Source: Spirulina subsalsa PCC 9445
GTDB lineage: Bacteria > Cyanobacteriota > Cyanobacteriia > Cyanobacteriales > Spirulinaceae
Direction: 5' to 3'
Assembly: GCF_000314005.1 (NCBI RefSeq)
Contig: NZ_JH980292.1
Location: forward strand, 4,728,598-4,792,597
DNA: 64,000 bases
Every line of letters starts with the position of its first letter. Positions within the stretch are counted from its first letter, which is position 1. A program made the position numbers and the translations under genes. Positions 35,690 to 42,760 of the stretch are shown here, in pieces. The notes under the pieces were generated by a model. It made no database searches, had not been told where the DNA came from, and saw only the letters and a list, made by a program, of their open reading frames with translations.

Positions 35690-36223
35690 CTAGTTAGATT
35701 CGGAATCTTGACTAGCGGTTTCTAGAATATTCATTAAACGCAGACCTAGTTCTAATTCGCTCAAATTACCCGTGTGGTAATGAATGACGATGGAGGAGGC
35801 TGCACGGTTGACGCGCACATGGATCACTTGCTCCTCGGCGTTGAGGAGTCGTTCTAAGCGTTTGGCAAAGGCGGAATTACTACTCAGTTCGGGGATGCGT
35901 AGGCGAATGCGGCCGGGGACGGAATGAATAATCGTAAATCGATCATCGCCAAAGCTGGGGGGAGTTGGAGTGGGGGCGGGTTGAGGAGGGGTGGGGGTGG
36001 CGGCGGAGGGTTTTTTCAGTTCTCGGAATACCTGTCGAGAAATACTTGCAACAGCTAGGTTCACGAGGAGGGCATTGGCTCCCCGCAGTTGAAAACGACT
36101 GGTAACAAATAATCCTAAGATGACGGGTAGAATCATCTCGACTTCTCCGTGTTCTTGGAGAAACTCAGAGATTTGCTGGGAGTTGGGGGAGGTTTGTTCT
36201 AAGGTGGCAATGGTTTGTTCCAT
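35690..36223 (-). CDS. HMA2-domain protein, partner of the P-type ATPase
   Basis: The 177-residue protein has a hydrophobic stretch (EMILPVILGLFVTSRFQL), a helical part (ANALLVNLAVASISRQVFREL) and a Pro-rich linker. A C-terminal HMA-like domain (FTIIHSVPGRIRLRIPELSS, about residues 97-160) closely matches the N-terminus of the ATPase. The Cys pair of ordinary HMA domains is absent. It lies 103 bases upstream of the ATPase on the same strand, separated by GGGGAGT repeats. A role as carrier or regulator of the pump is inferred. Confidence 0.78.
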   Translation of the reverse strand: MEQTIATLEQTSPNSQQISEFLQEHGEVEMILPVILGLFVTSRFQLRGANALLVNLAVASISRQVFRELKKPSAATPTPPQPAPTPTPPSFGDDRFTIIHSVPGRIRLRIPELSSNSAFAKRLERLLNAEEQVIHVRVNRAASSIVIHYHTGNLSELELGLRLMNILETASQDSESN

Positions 36224-36613
36224 AGTTCGGCTAACTGAATCTGAGGGAGTTTCTGGATTATAATCCAGAGAGCAGGCTGGGCTGAATCTTGTCTTAAAGC
36301 TTGTGCTACAAGGCTTTGGGGCAAAATTTAGACCGTTTAAAACGACAGGTTTTTAACAGATTTTTGGGTTTGTATTGAGAATCTATTGCAAGAGTCTTTC
36401 CTGAGAATAGCAGGAATAATTAGCAAAAAGCAAGTTTTCCTTATTGAGAAATATTGCAAAAATGAATAGGTCTGAACCGCCGAGAAGCGCCGCGCTATAT
36501 CGTGAGGTGATTACGGGAAAATAGCGGGAGCATGAAAGCCTCCCTTTTAAGTGGGGGATGAAATGCGACACGAGCGGTTTTAACCGCCGTGATGTTAATT
36601 TCTTTCCAACGAT
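36224..36613. other. 390-base region with repeats
   Basis: No gene is supported. It contains a palindrome GCGGTTTTAACCGC (36574-36587) next to GGGGGATGAAATGCGACACG, which looks like a conserved intergenic or IS-end repeat. A palindromic GCGCAGCCTGCGCGAAGCGC repeat lies at the start of the tnpB fragment (36629-36648). The part near 36240 holds the promoter of the HMA2-ATPase genes. Confidence 0.4.
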
Positions 36614-36649
36614 GTGATAGCCTACGTTGGCGCAGCCTGCGCGAAGCGC

Positions 36650-37075
36650 ATAGATTTAAGAGTCAAGAACTTAGTCAAGAATCATTGTCTAGCTAAATCA
36701 ATCAATGATGCGGCGTGGTATCAGTTTCGAGAATGGATAGAGTATTTTGGGGCTAAATTTGGTAAGATAACGATTGCTGTCGCACCGAACTATACAAGCC
36801 AAAACTGTTCAAATTGTGGTGAAACTGTTAAAAAATCTCTATCGACTAGAACCCATCAGTGTAAATGTGGGTGTGTTTTAGATAGGGATGAAAACGCCGC
36901 TATCAACATTCTTAAGAAGGGGTTGAGTACCGTAGGGCATACGGGAACTTTTGGGATAGACCCAATAAACGCTTGGGGAGAGAATACCTCTACTTTTTCA
37001 GAAGTGATTTTGTCTAAGCAAGTAATCTCAATGAACCAAGAATCCCCGTCTATGCAAGAGCGGGGAGTGTCAATG
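36650..37075 (+). pseudogene. TnpB C-terminal fragment G (zinc finger and last RuvC block)
   Basis: The frame from about 36650 encodes the C-terminal third of TnpB. It has AAWYQFREWIEYFGAKFGKI, the zinc finger CSNCG...CKCG (Cys at YTSQNCSNCG and HQCKCGCVLD) and the catalytic LDRDENAAINIL. The RuvC-I and RuvC-II blocks are missing. The start at 36614 is only repeat DNA, so this is a 5'-truncated relic. The open frame runs on to 37165 through the IS right end and into the tail of the opposite lipoprotein gene. Confidence 0.85.
37020..37073 (+). ncRNA. Intact-looking tnpB right end / omega-RNA 3' end
   Basis: The terminal hairpin CCCCG (37044-37048) with CGGGG (37061-37065) is followed by AGTGTCAA, ending at 37073. 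In active elements the bases after this point act as the guide; here they begin TGGGCAAGCAAAAAGC. Since tnpB is truncated, the RNA could only work with a TnpB encoded elsewhere. The layout matches the ends in remnants A and F. Confidence 0.5.
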
Positions 37076-37139
37076 GGCAAGCAAAAAGCCTTGGAAACTC
37101 ATGTTTTCAAGGCTTTAAGGGGGATTGCTGCGAGGAGGG

Positions 37140-37895
37140 TTAGGAGCCTAATTCTAAAGTTTTAATACTTTGTTCAAATTCGGGTAATAAGCGGTTAAAT
37201 TCTTCGGAAGTGGCGGCGTAGGTGACGATCCAAATTTGCTCGCCTTCTTGAATCATGTAGAAAAGCTGTTTAATTTTGGCGCTGTCGGTGTCAATTTCTC
37301 CCACGAGTCGGCCGGCTTTTTTTCCATTTTGAAGATCGACCATTTGGGGTTCTTCTAGGGTGTAGAGGGCGGCTAATTGTTCTTTGGCGGCTTCCATGTA
37401 GGTTTCGATGCCAATTTCTGAGGGGATGTTTTCGGTGGCGATATTTACATTGGTTAGAAAGCCCGAGGTGGCGGCACTTTGGGGGTCAAAGGCGAGGAAG
37501 GCGATCGCATCGGGATTTTCCTTAATCCCGGCCAATCGGTCGGCATAAGCGGGATTAATGGCGGTTAATTGGGCTTCGAGTCGGTTTAAATCGGTTTTAG
37601 GATTGCCCCCTTGATACCGTGCGGGGAGTTGGAGGGCTAAACCATTGCCTTGTATGGTTTGCCACCCATTTTGAGTTCCTTCCTCCTCGGTGGGGGTGCT
37701 GTCTGCTGCGGTGGTGTCAGGATTGGTCAGTGTGGCACCTGTGTTAGGGGATTCCACCTCTGAAGGGGTTGCACCATTTTGGACGGTTTCCCCCGGAGAG
37801 GTAGCGTCGCTGGTGTCTGGTGTATTGCCACTACAAGCGACTAAGCTGGCTAACACGAAGGTACTCAAGAGCGATCGCTTAACAAATTGAAGCAT
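37140..37895 (-). CDS. Lipoprotein with PsbP/Mog1-like C-terminal domain
   Basis: The 251-residue protein has a signal peptide ending in LASLVACSG (lipobox Cys about 21). A Ser/Thr/Pro linker to about residue 75 is followed by a globular domain: GWQTIQGNGLALQLPARYQG, ETYMEAAKEQLAALY, KAGRLVGEIDTDSAKIKQLF and WIVTYAATSEEFNRLLPEFE. The last part matches the fold of PsbP-like/DUF1795 proteins. It should be lipid-anchored outside the cytoplasm. Its last codons overlap the read-through frame of the tnpB fragment. Exact function is unknown. Confidence 0.75.
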   Translation of the reverse strand: MLQFVKRSLLSTFVLASLVACSGNTPDTSDATSPGETVQNGATPSEVESPNTGATLTNPDTTAADSTPTEEEGTQNGWQTIQGNGLALQLPARYQGGNPKTDLNRLEAQLTAINPAYADRLAGIKENPDAIAFLAFDPQSAATSGFLTNVNIATENIPSEIGIETYMEAAKEQLAALYTLEEPQMVDLQNGKKAGRLVGEIDTDSAKIKQLFYMIQEGEQIWIVTYAATSEEFNRLLPEFEQSIKTLELGS

Positions 37896-38071
37896 AAAAA
37901 AATGTCCTCGCTGGGTTCAACTCTTCTCAGCTTAACCTTTCTTCAGAAAAATTATCATTTTGAGACTAGGGGACACAAGAGTTGCACCCTTGGTCGAGAG
38001 GATGGATTCGCACCAGATGTGTCAAACTAATTAAGGTGAGTTTTTAAGCCTGAAGCGGCGATATTTCATAG

Positions 38072-38638
38072 ATGACAGCAGAGACAATCAATAATAACGA
38101 TTTGATATTACGCAAGGACATTTTAGGCTCCCGTCGGTTTAGTAATTACTTTTGGGCTGTGATTTCCGCTATTGGTGGCATTGGCTTCTTACTGGCGGGA
38201 CTGTCGAGTTACTTCCACGTCAATCTTTTAGTGGTCAGTGATACCAGTGGATTGATTTTCTTTCCCCAAGGCGTAGCCCTTTTGTTTTATGGTTTGGCCG
38301 GAACTTCCGTCACCTTGTATCTTCTGACGGTGATCCTGTTAGATGTGGGCGGCGGTTACAATGAGTTCAACAAAAAAACCGGACAGGTTAAAATTTTTCG
38401 CTGGGGGTTTCCGGGCAAAAACCGTCGCATTGAACTGGTGTATACACTGGAAGATGTCCAAGCGGTGCGGGCGGAGATTCGGGACGGACTGAACCCGAAA
38501 CGGGCGTTGTACTTACGAGTGAAAAAACAACGGGATCTCCCCCTAACACGGGTTGGAGAACCTATGTCCTTGTCTGACTTAGAAAATCAGGGTGCTGAGT
38601 TAGCACGTTTTTTACAAGTTCCTCTCGAAGGACTTTAG
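38072..38638 (+). CDS. ycf4: Photosystem I assembly protein Ycf4
   Basis: The 188-residue thylakoid protein has two membrane helices (FWAVISAIGGIGFLLAGLSS and FFPQGVALLFYGLAGTSVTL). A cytoplasmic-side domain follows, with GGGYNEFNKKTGQVKIFRWG and RIELVYTLEDVQAVRAEI. These are the hallmarks of Ycf4, which helps assemble photosystem I. Length and sequence are normal. It is followed 13 bases later by a cyclophilin gene. Confidence 0.95.
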   Translation: MTAETINNNDLILRKDILGSRRFSNYFWAVISAIGGIGFLLAGLSSYFHVNLLVVSDTSGLIFFPQGVALLFYGLAGTSVTLYLLTVILLDVGGGYNEFNKKTGQVKIFRWGFPGKNRRIELVYTLEDVQAVRAEIRDGLNPKRALYLRVKKQRDLPLTRVGEPMSLSDLENQGAELARFLQVPLEGL

Positions 38639-38651
38639 TTCAGAAATACTG

Positions 38652-39404
38652 ATGAAGACTATTCAAAAACCTTGGTTAAAATCTCTGTTGCTGGTAATGG
38701 TTGTAAGTGGTTTAATGTTGGCGGGTTGTGCCGATTCCGTAAACAATTCGACCCAAGCCAGTGCAGAAACCAATAATACAATTACAGCCCAAGCGAGCAA
38801 TCCAGAAATGAGTACATTACCCAGATTAGAAGGCAAAGCCACTGTTGTGATGACGGTGAAGGGTTCTCCCATTACGATTGAGGTAGATGGAGAGAATGCA
38901 CCGATTACGGCGGGGAATTTCGTGGATCTGGTGAGCCGTGGGGTCTATGATAACTTGGTGTTTCACCGAGTCGTGCGGGACCCTCAGCCTTTTGTGGTGC
39001 AGGGGGGGGATCCTCAAGGCAAAAACCCCAATGTTTCGGTGAATCAGTTGGGAACCGGGAGTTTTGTGGATCCCGATTCAGGGCGGCCGCGTTATATTCC
39101 TTTGGAAATTAAACCCCAAGGTGCCGATGAACCCCTGTATAGTAAGACTTTTAAGCAGGCTCGGGTTTCTGGGGCTCCGGTGTTAAATCATACTCGGGGA
39201 GCGGTGGCGATGGCGCGTTCTCAGATGCCGGATTCGGCTTCGGCTCAATTCTATTTTGCCTTAGCGGATCTATCTTTCTTGGATGGAGATTATGCGGTGT
39301 TCGGCTATGTGACGGAAGGGATGGATGTTGTGGATGGCATTCAACAAGGCGATCGCATTGACTCGGCCCGTGTAACCGCAGGTGCAGAAAATCTGAAGAG
39401 ATAA
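38652..39404 (+). CDS. Lipid-anchored cyclophilin-type peptidyl-prolyl isomerase
   Basis: The 250-residue protein has a signal peptide and lipobox (VSGLMLAGCADS, Cys about 26). The cyclophilin fold runs from about residue 60: GNFVDLVSRGVYDNLVFHRV, FVVQGGDPQGKNP, AVAMARSQMPDSASAQFYFA and FGYVTEGMDVVDGI. The catalytic Arg lies in FHRVV. It should catalyse proline isomerisation in proteins outside the cytoplasm. It follows ycf4 closely and probably shares its transcript. Confidence 0.92.
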   Translation: MKTIQKPWLKSLLLVMVVSGLMLAGCADSVNNSTQASAETNNTITAQASNPEMSTLPRLEGKATVVMTVKGSPITIEVDGENAPITAGNFVDLVSRGVYDNLVFHRVVRDPQPFVVQGGDPQGKNPNVSVNQLGTGSFVDPDSGRPRYIPLEIKPQGADEPLYSKTFKQARVSGAPVLNHTRGAVAMARSQMPDSASAQFYFALADLSFLDGDYAVFGYVTEGMDVVDGIQQGDRIDSARVTAGAENLKR

Positions 39405-39430
39405 TTAATCCTCAATTATCAAGACTTCAA

Positions 39431-39480
39431 AAGCCCCGTCTCGACACTCTCCTATTAGAAGAGCGCGGAGCGCGGGGCTT
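39431..39480. terminator. Hairpin between convergent genes
   Basis: AAGCCCCG (39431-39438) pairs with CGGGGCTT (39473-39480), with an inner GCGC-rich loop. It lies between the cyclophilin and the aldo/keto reductase genes, which face each other, so it may end both transcripts. There is no long T run. Confidence 0.5.
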
Positions 39481-39492
39481 CTTGGCCGAAAA

Positions 39493-40674
39493 CTAAGACT
39501 GAGACAAACGTTGAACCGCTTGCCCTCCCAATAACCGATCTGTTTGGGCTAACAAAAAGGGGATTTTCTCCTGATGGGGACTATGGCTTAAACAGGCTTT
39601 CAAATCATAATCCAAGACCCGATCGGCTTTATTTCCTGGAAACCAATGACTCCCATTTCCTAACAAGTTATAGCGCATCTTGCCATACTCTACTAAATCA
39701 TAGGCTAAGGCTAAATTTCTTAACCATAGAATCGCCGGAATATTGATTTCTCCCGGTGTTTTGTCCCATGAGGGTAAACCCTTCTGCCAAGAATAATACC
39801 AGTCCGCTCCTAACACTTCAACCGCCCTTGCTTCTAAGCGGTCTAGAATGGGCGATAAGACCTCCTTAGCCCGTTCTAGGTGATCCAAGGTTTTGAGGTG
39901 TTCATCAAAGTCAGACGGCCGCGTAGCCCCCACAGAAAGGGTGTGAATTTGGGGGTGGGATAAACAAAATAAGTCATTAAAGACCATCGGACTTAAAGGT
40001 TGGCATAACTCTACTAATTTCTGGGGAGGTTCATACAATCTTCCCCCCTTATCCGAAGGACTAATAATAAATACCCCCATATCCTGACGAGTGGCGGCCT
40101 CAATGGCTGGCCAATTGTTTTGAAAAATGTAATACCAATGGAGGTTAACATAATCAAATTCCCCCGTATTAATGGCTTGTATAATAATATTTGTGGGACC
40201 ATGAGTAGAAAACCCAATATAACGAACTTTGCCCTCGGCTTGCAATTTTCGCGCTTCGGCTAAACAGCCATTGGGTTTAAAGGTATTTTCTGCAGTTTCC
40301 GGGGTATTAATACCATGAATGCCTAATAAATCGACATAATCTAACTGGAGAAAGGCTAAAGATTGCTCAAACATCCGGCGAAATTCTTGGGCATCAGGTT
40401 TAGGAACGACCTTGGTTTGTACAATGAGTTCCTCGCGAGGAAATTGGGGTAAAATTCGCCCTAACTGCATTTCTGATGTGCCATACCCTCGCGCTGTTTC
40501 AATGTGGTTAATGCCTAATTCTAAAGCCTGGCGAATGGTGGCCTCTAGATTGTGTTGACTCTCTCGGGGAATTTTCCCCCAAGGTAAATCTTGCCATTGA
40601 TGTTGATAGCGCATTCCCCCACAGGAGAATAGGGGCATTTTTAACTCAGTGCGTCCAAAACGTCTATAGTCCAT
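39493..40674 (-). CDS. Aldo/keto reductase family oxidoreductase
   Basis: From ATG 40674 (MDYRRFGRTELKMPLFSCGG) the protein has 393 residues; a frame to 40725 adds 17 unlikely residues. The TIM-barrel reductase motifs are GINHIETARGYGTSEMQLG (catalytic Asp replaced by Glu at IETA, and Tyr), VQTKVVPKPD (catalytic Lys) and LGIHGINTPE (His). NADPH-dependent reduction of carbonyls is the family function. The long C-terminal part resembles the YccK/ferredoxin-linked subgroup, but the Cys cluster often found there is missing. Substrate unknown. Confidence 0.85.
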   Translation of the reverse strand: MDYRRFGRTELKMPLFSCGGMRYQHQWQDLPWGKIPRESQHNLEATIRQALELGINHIETARGYGTSEMQLGRILPQFPREELIVQTKVVPKPDAQEFRRMFEQSLAFLQLDYVDLLGIHGINTPETAENTFKPNGCLAEARKLQAEGKVRYIGFSTHGPTNIIIQAINTGEFDYVNLHWYYIFQNNWPAIEAATRQDMGVFIISPSDKGGRLYEPPQKLVELCQPLSPMVFNDLFCLSHPQIHTLSVGATRPSDFDEHLKTLDHLERAKEVLSPILDRLEARAVEVLGADWYYSWQKGLPSWDKTPGEINIPAILWLRNLALAYDLVEYGKMRYNLLGNGSHWFPGNKADRVLDYDLKACLSHSPHQEKIPFLLAQTDRLLGGQAVQRLSQS

Positions 40675-40784
40675 GTTTTTTGGTAAAGCGTTCCCTGTTG
40701 TACAAGTTATGGATTTTGGCGACATTTAGGGATTCCCCATGTCATAATGAATTATGAATCAAGCGTCTGTTTTAAGTAAGACTC

Positions 40785-41060
40785 ATGGACTGGCAACTCT
40801 TAAGTTTAAGTTTTATTACCGTGTTTTTAGCGGAAATTGGGGATAAAAGTCAATTGGCGGCGATCGCTTTAAGTGGGAGTTCAAGATCCCCTCGGGCGGT
40901 GTTTTTCGGTACGGTGGCGGCCTTATTATTGGCGAGTTTGATTGGGGTGCTGCTTGGGGGCGGTTTGGCTCATTTCCTCAGTGCTAAACTGATTAAGGCG
41001 ATCGCGGCTATAGGGTTTGCGATTTTAGCCTTGCGCATTGTTTGGACTCAGGACGAGTAA
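40785..41060 (+). CDS. Half-size GDT1/TMEM165 cation exporter (UPF0016)
   Basis: The 91-residue protein is one UPF0016 repeat, with LAEIGDKSQLAAIALS (the E-x-G-D-K-S cation motif, about residues 16-31) and three membrane helices. Full-length members contain two such repeats. In many cyanobacteria two half-size genes act as a pair, for example in manganese export. Only one half is seen here; the partner must be elsewhere. The open frame continues in another frame over 41044-41209 (see that entry), which may show an old frameshift. Confidence 0.85.
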   Translation: MDWQLLSLSFITVFLAEIGDKSQLAAIALSGSSRSPRAVFFGTVAALLLASLIGVLLGGGLAHFLSAKLIKAIAAIGFAILALRIVWTQDE

Positions 41061-41209
41061 ACTGCTTGAGTTTTTTCCCGACGAAGGAGATAGATGAGCA
41101 ATATCCCTCTCCTTTCACTCTGGAAGATTTTAACGAATCTTCGCCATCACAGCCAACGAGAGAATCAGGATTTGAACCGGATCTGACAGAAGAGGGTGAG
41201 GAGGGACTT
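41061..41209 (+). pseudogene. Possible frameshifted acidic tail of the GDT1 half
   Basis: Shifted by one base from the stop of the GDT1 gene, an open frame reads FFPTKEIDEQYPSPFTLEDF, then NESSPSQPTRESGFEPDL, up to a TAG at 41207. Its acidic, Ser/Pro-rich composition looks like a protein linker rather than random sequence, and it lacks a start codon. It could be the former C-terminal tail of the preceding protein. The rest of the gap to 41293 has no gene. Confidence 0.35.
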
Positions 41210-41293
41210 TAGAGCGAGGGAACTTTTAGGCGGGGAAACCGTCTAGAAGCGTTCATCCTGTCCCTTTGTTGTCTCCCATTAGCACGAGAGAAG

Positions 41294-41941
41294 GTGAGTA
41301 TGAAATCATTCTGGACTCTGAACTATGGCTCAACGCTGCTGGGGGTGGTTATGAGTGCGATCGCCATCTCACCCGTTTGGGCTGTAGACCCGGCACCCAT
41401 CACCTACAACACCCGCACCGATTGGTCTACTCCCCTCTACAATGAGTTTGATGGTTTCCATGTTAATGATCGTCATGACCGAATTAGCGGCCTTAATGGG
41501 CATTTTGTCAGCCAATGGAGTCGTTCCGGCATTCGTCTAACGGTGCGCAATTTTTGGGTCACTGGAGAAAGTTTAGTTCCCCGCACTCGTTACCGTCGCC
41601 GTTATTTTTATAATCGTCGCACGGGACACCGCTACAGTCGTTATATTCCCTACACGGATTATCAGCGCGTGCAACATTGGAGTCATCGGGATGTTTCCCC
41701 CGATGTGATCCATTTTCGTATTAATGGTGAGGCCTATGAGTACAGTGGGGGGGAAGTTCCCCCGGATTTAGCGGCCGCTTTAGCCAATGCACCCCGAGGA
41801 AATATGACCATTCGCCTTGAATTTCAAGACCCAGAAAGTGGCAGAAGACGGGCGAGTTATGATGTGGAAATTGGCGCGGGTACTGTGGCAGCATGGCGGC
41901 AGGTGTTCGGGGAGGAACGAGGCAGCAGGAGCGAGAATTAA
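41294..41941 (+). CDS. Secreted hypothetical protein
   Basis: The frame begins GTG 41294, or ATG 41300. A signal peptide ends in ISPVWAVDP (cleavage about residue 30). The mature part is Arg/Tyr-rich, with TRYRRRYFYNRRTGHRYSRY in the middle and a beta-rich C-terminus (VIHFRINGEAYEYSGGEVPP, NMTIRLEFQDPESGRR). No family is recognised. It should be periplasmic or extracellular. It stands alone. Confidence 0.65.
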   Translation: MSMKSFWTLNYGSTLLGVVMSAIAISPVWAVDPAPITYNTRTDWSTPLYNEFDGFHVNDRHDRISGLNGHFVSQWSRSGIRLTVRNFWVTGESLVPRTRYRRRYFYNRRTGHRYSRYIPYTDYQRVQHWSHRDVSPDVIHFRINGEAYEYSGGEVPPDLAAALANAPRGNMTIRLEFQDPESGRRRASYDVEIGAGTVAAWRQVFGEERGSRSEN

Positions 41942-42074
41942 GGCTTGATAGCAGGGGAAAGGGTCGAGAGGGTGAAAAAGAGAAGTTCCTCCATTTTCTG
42001 TGCTTCTGGGGGGCTGGCTGTGCTGTGTTTTGTTAAGAAGATTACAAGATGAATCCTTTGGGGTTGCTAAGGGC

Positions 42075-42373
42075 TGTGAACTACCCCACCCTGCCGAGGC
42101 GCGAGGATGGAGCTTCCTGATTCAATGGGAAGTGCTTTCTATACCGAAATATAGCGAGTCTTATCTTCCCTCCCCAGGCAGAAGTCCTAGTTCCTAAGAC
42201 CCAAATTTTCTCTTGCAACACAGCCCTTTTTAGCTTGGTTTTCGCTTTGGGAGTTAGTGGTCAAGATATATTTATCTTAGCATGGATTCGCTGTCGCTCA
42301 GTATATTGCTGGGTTGCTATTCATCCCCTCCCTGCAAGCGAGGAAGGGGAATTCCGCAACATTTTTGTTAAAA
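42075..42373. mobile_element. IS200/IS605-like non-autonomous palindromic element, copy 2
   Basis: The sequence is the inverted copy of 1586-1830. Hairpin CCACCCTGCC at 42085 and the end GAATTCCGCAACATTTTTGT at 42350-42369 match. It has about 60 extra bases (42266-42327, including ATATATTTATCTTAGC) that copy 1 lacks. No coding frame is present. Insertion seems to have cut a gene on the minus strand (next entry). Confidence 0.65.
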
Positions 42374-42565
42374 TGAGGACTGGGGCATAACACTGTTACT
42401 TGGTATCTCTTCTCCTGCGACCCACAATTTCGGACTAAAACTCTTTGTCACTTCTGCCAACTCTTGGAGATAGTTGGGACTGGATTCTACGGGGAAACTA
42501 TTTTCTGGGGTTGCTTGGCTGTTTTGGGTGGAAAACTCGCCTGCAAATTGTTTGTTTTGGGGGGA
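42368..42565 (-). pseudogene. C-terminal gene fragment truncated by the IS200-like element
   Basis: An open minus-strand frame with no start codon reads NKQFAGEFSTQNSQATPENS, FPVESSPNYLQELAEVTKSF and SPKLWVAGEEIPSNSVMPQS. It then stops inside the mobile element at 42368. The amino-acid composition is that of real coding sequence. Its 5' side is blocked by a stop at 42566. The parent family is not recognised. Confidence 0.45.
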
Positions 42566-42637
42566 TTAACTCAGGAGTCTTTCGGAGTTGAGATGAAAAA
42601 CCGGAAGGGTTAGTTAGGGTTTTGCGGTGCGTTTGAC

Positions 42638-42705
42638 TAGGGTTTGCTGAAAAAGTCGAGGAGTGGGGAATCGGAAAGAATTATCACTTTCTTCAGCAAG
42701 CCCCA
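42638..42705. mobile_element. Short MITE (TAGGGTTTGCTGAA ends)
   Basis: TAGGGTTTGCTGAAAAAG at the left and CTTTCTTCAGCAAGCCCC at the right are inverted repeats, 68 bases in all. It belongs to the same terminal-repeat family as the elements at 7215-7545 and 58957-59105, but is much shorter. It lies 55 bases before the GH63-like gene. Confidence 0.6.
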
Positions 42706-42760
42706 AATATTGGAGGCGCTGACGCGCAACTAGGAACTTTTTTGAAAGGGCTTTAAAAAA

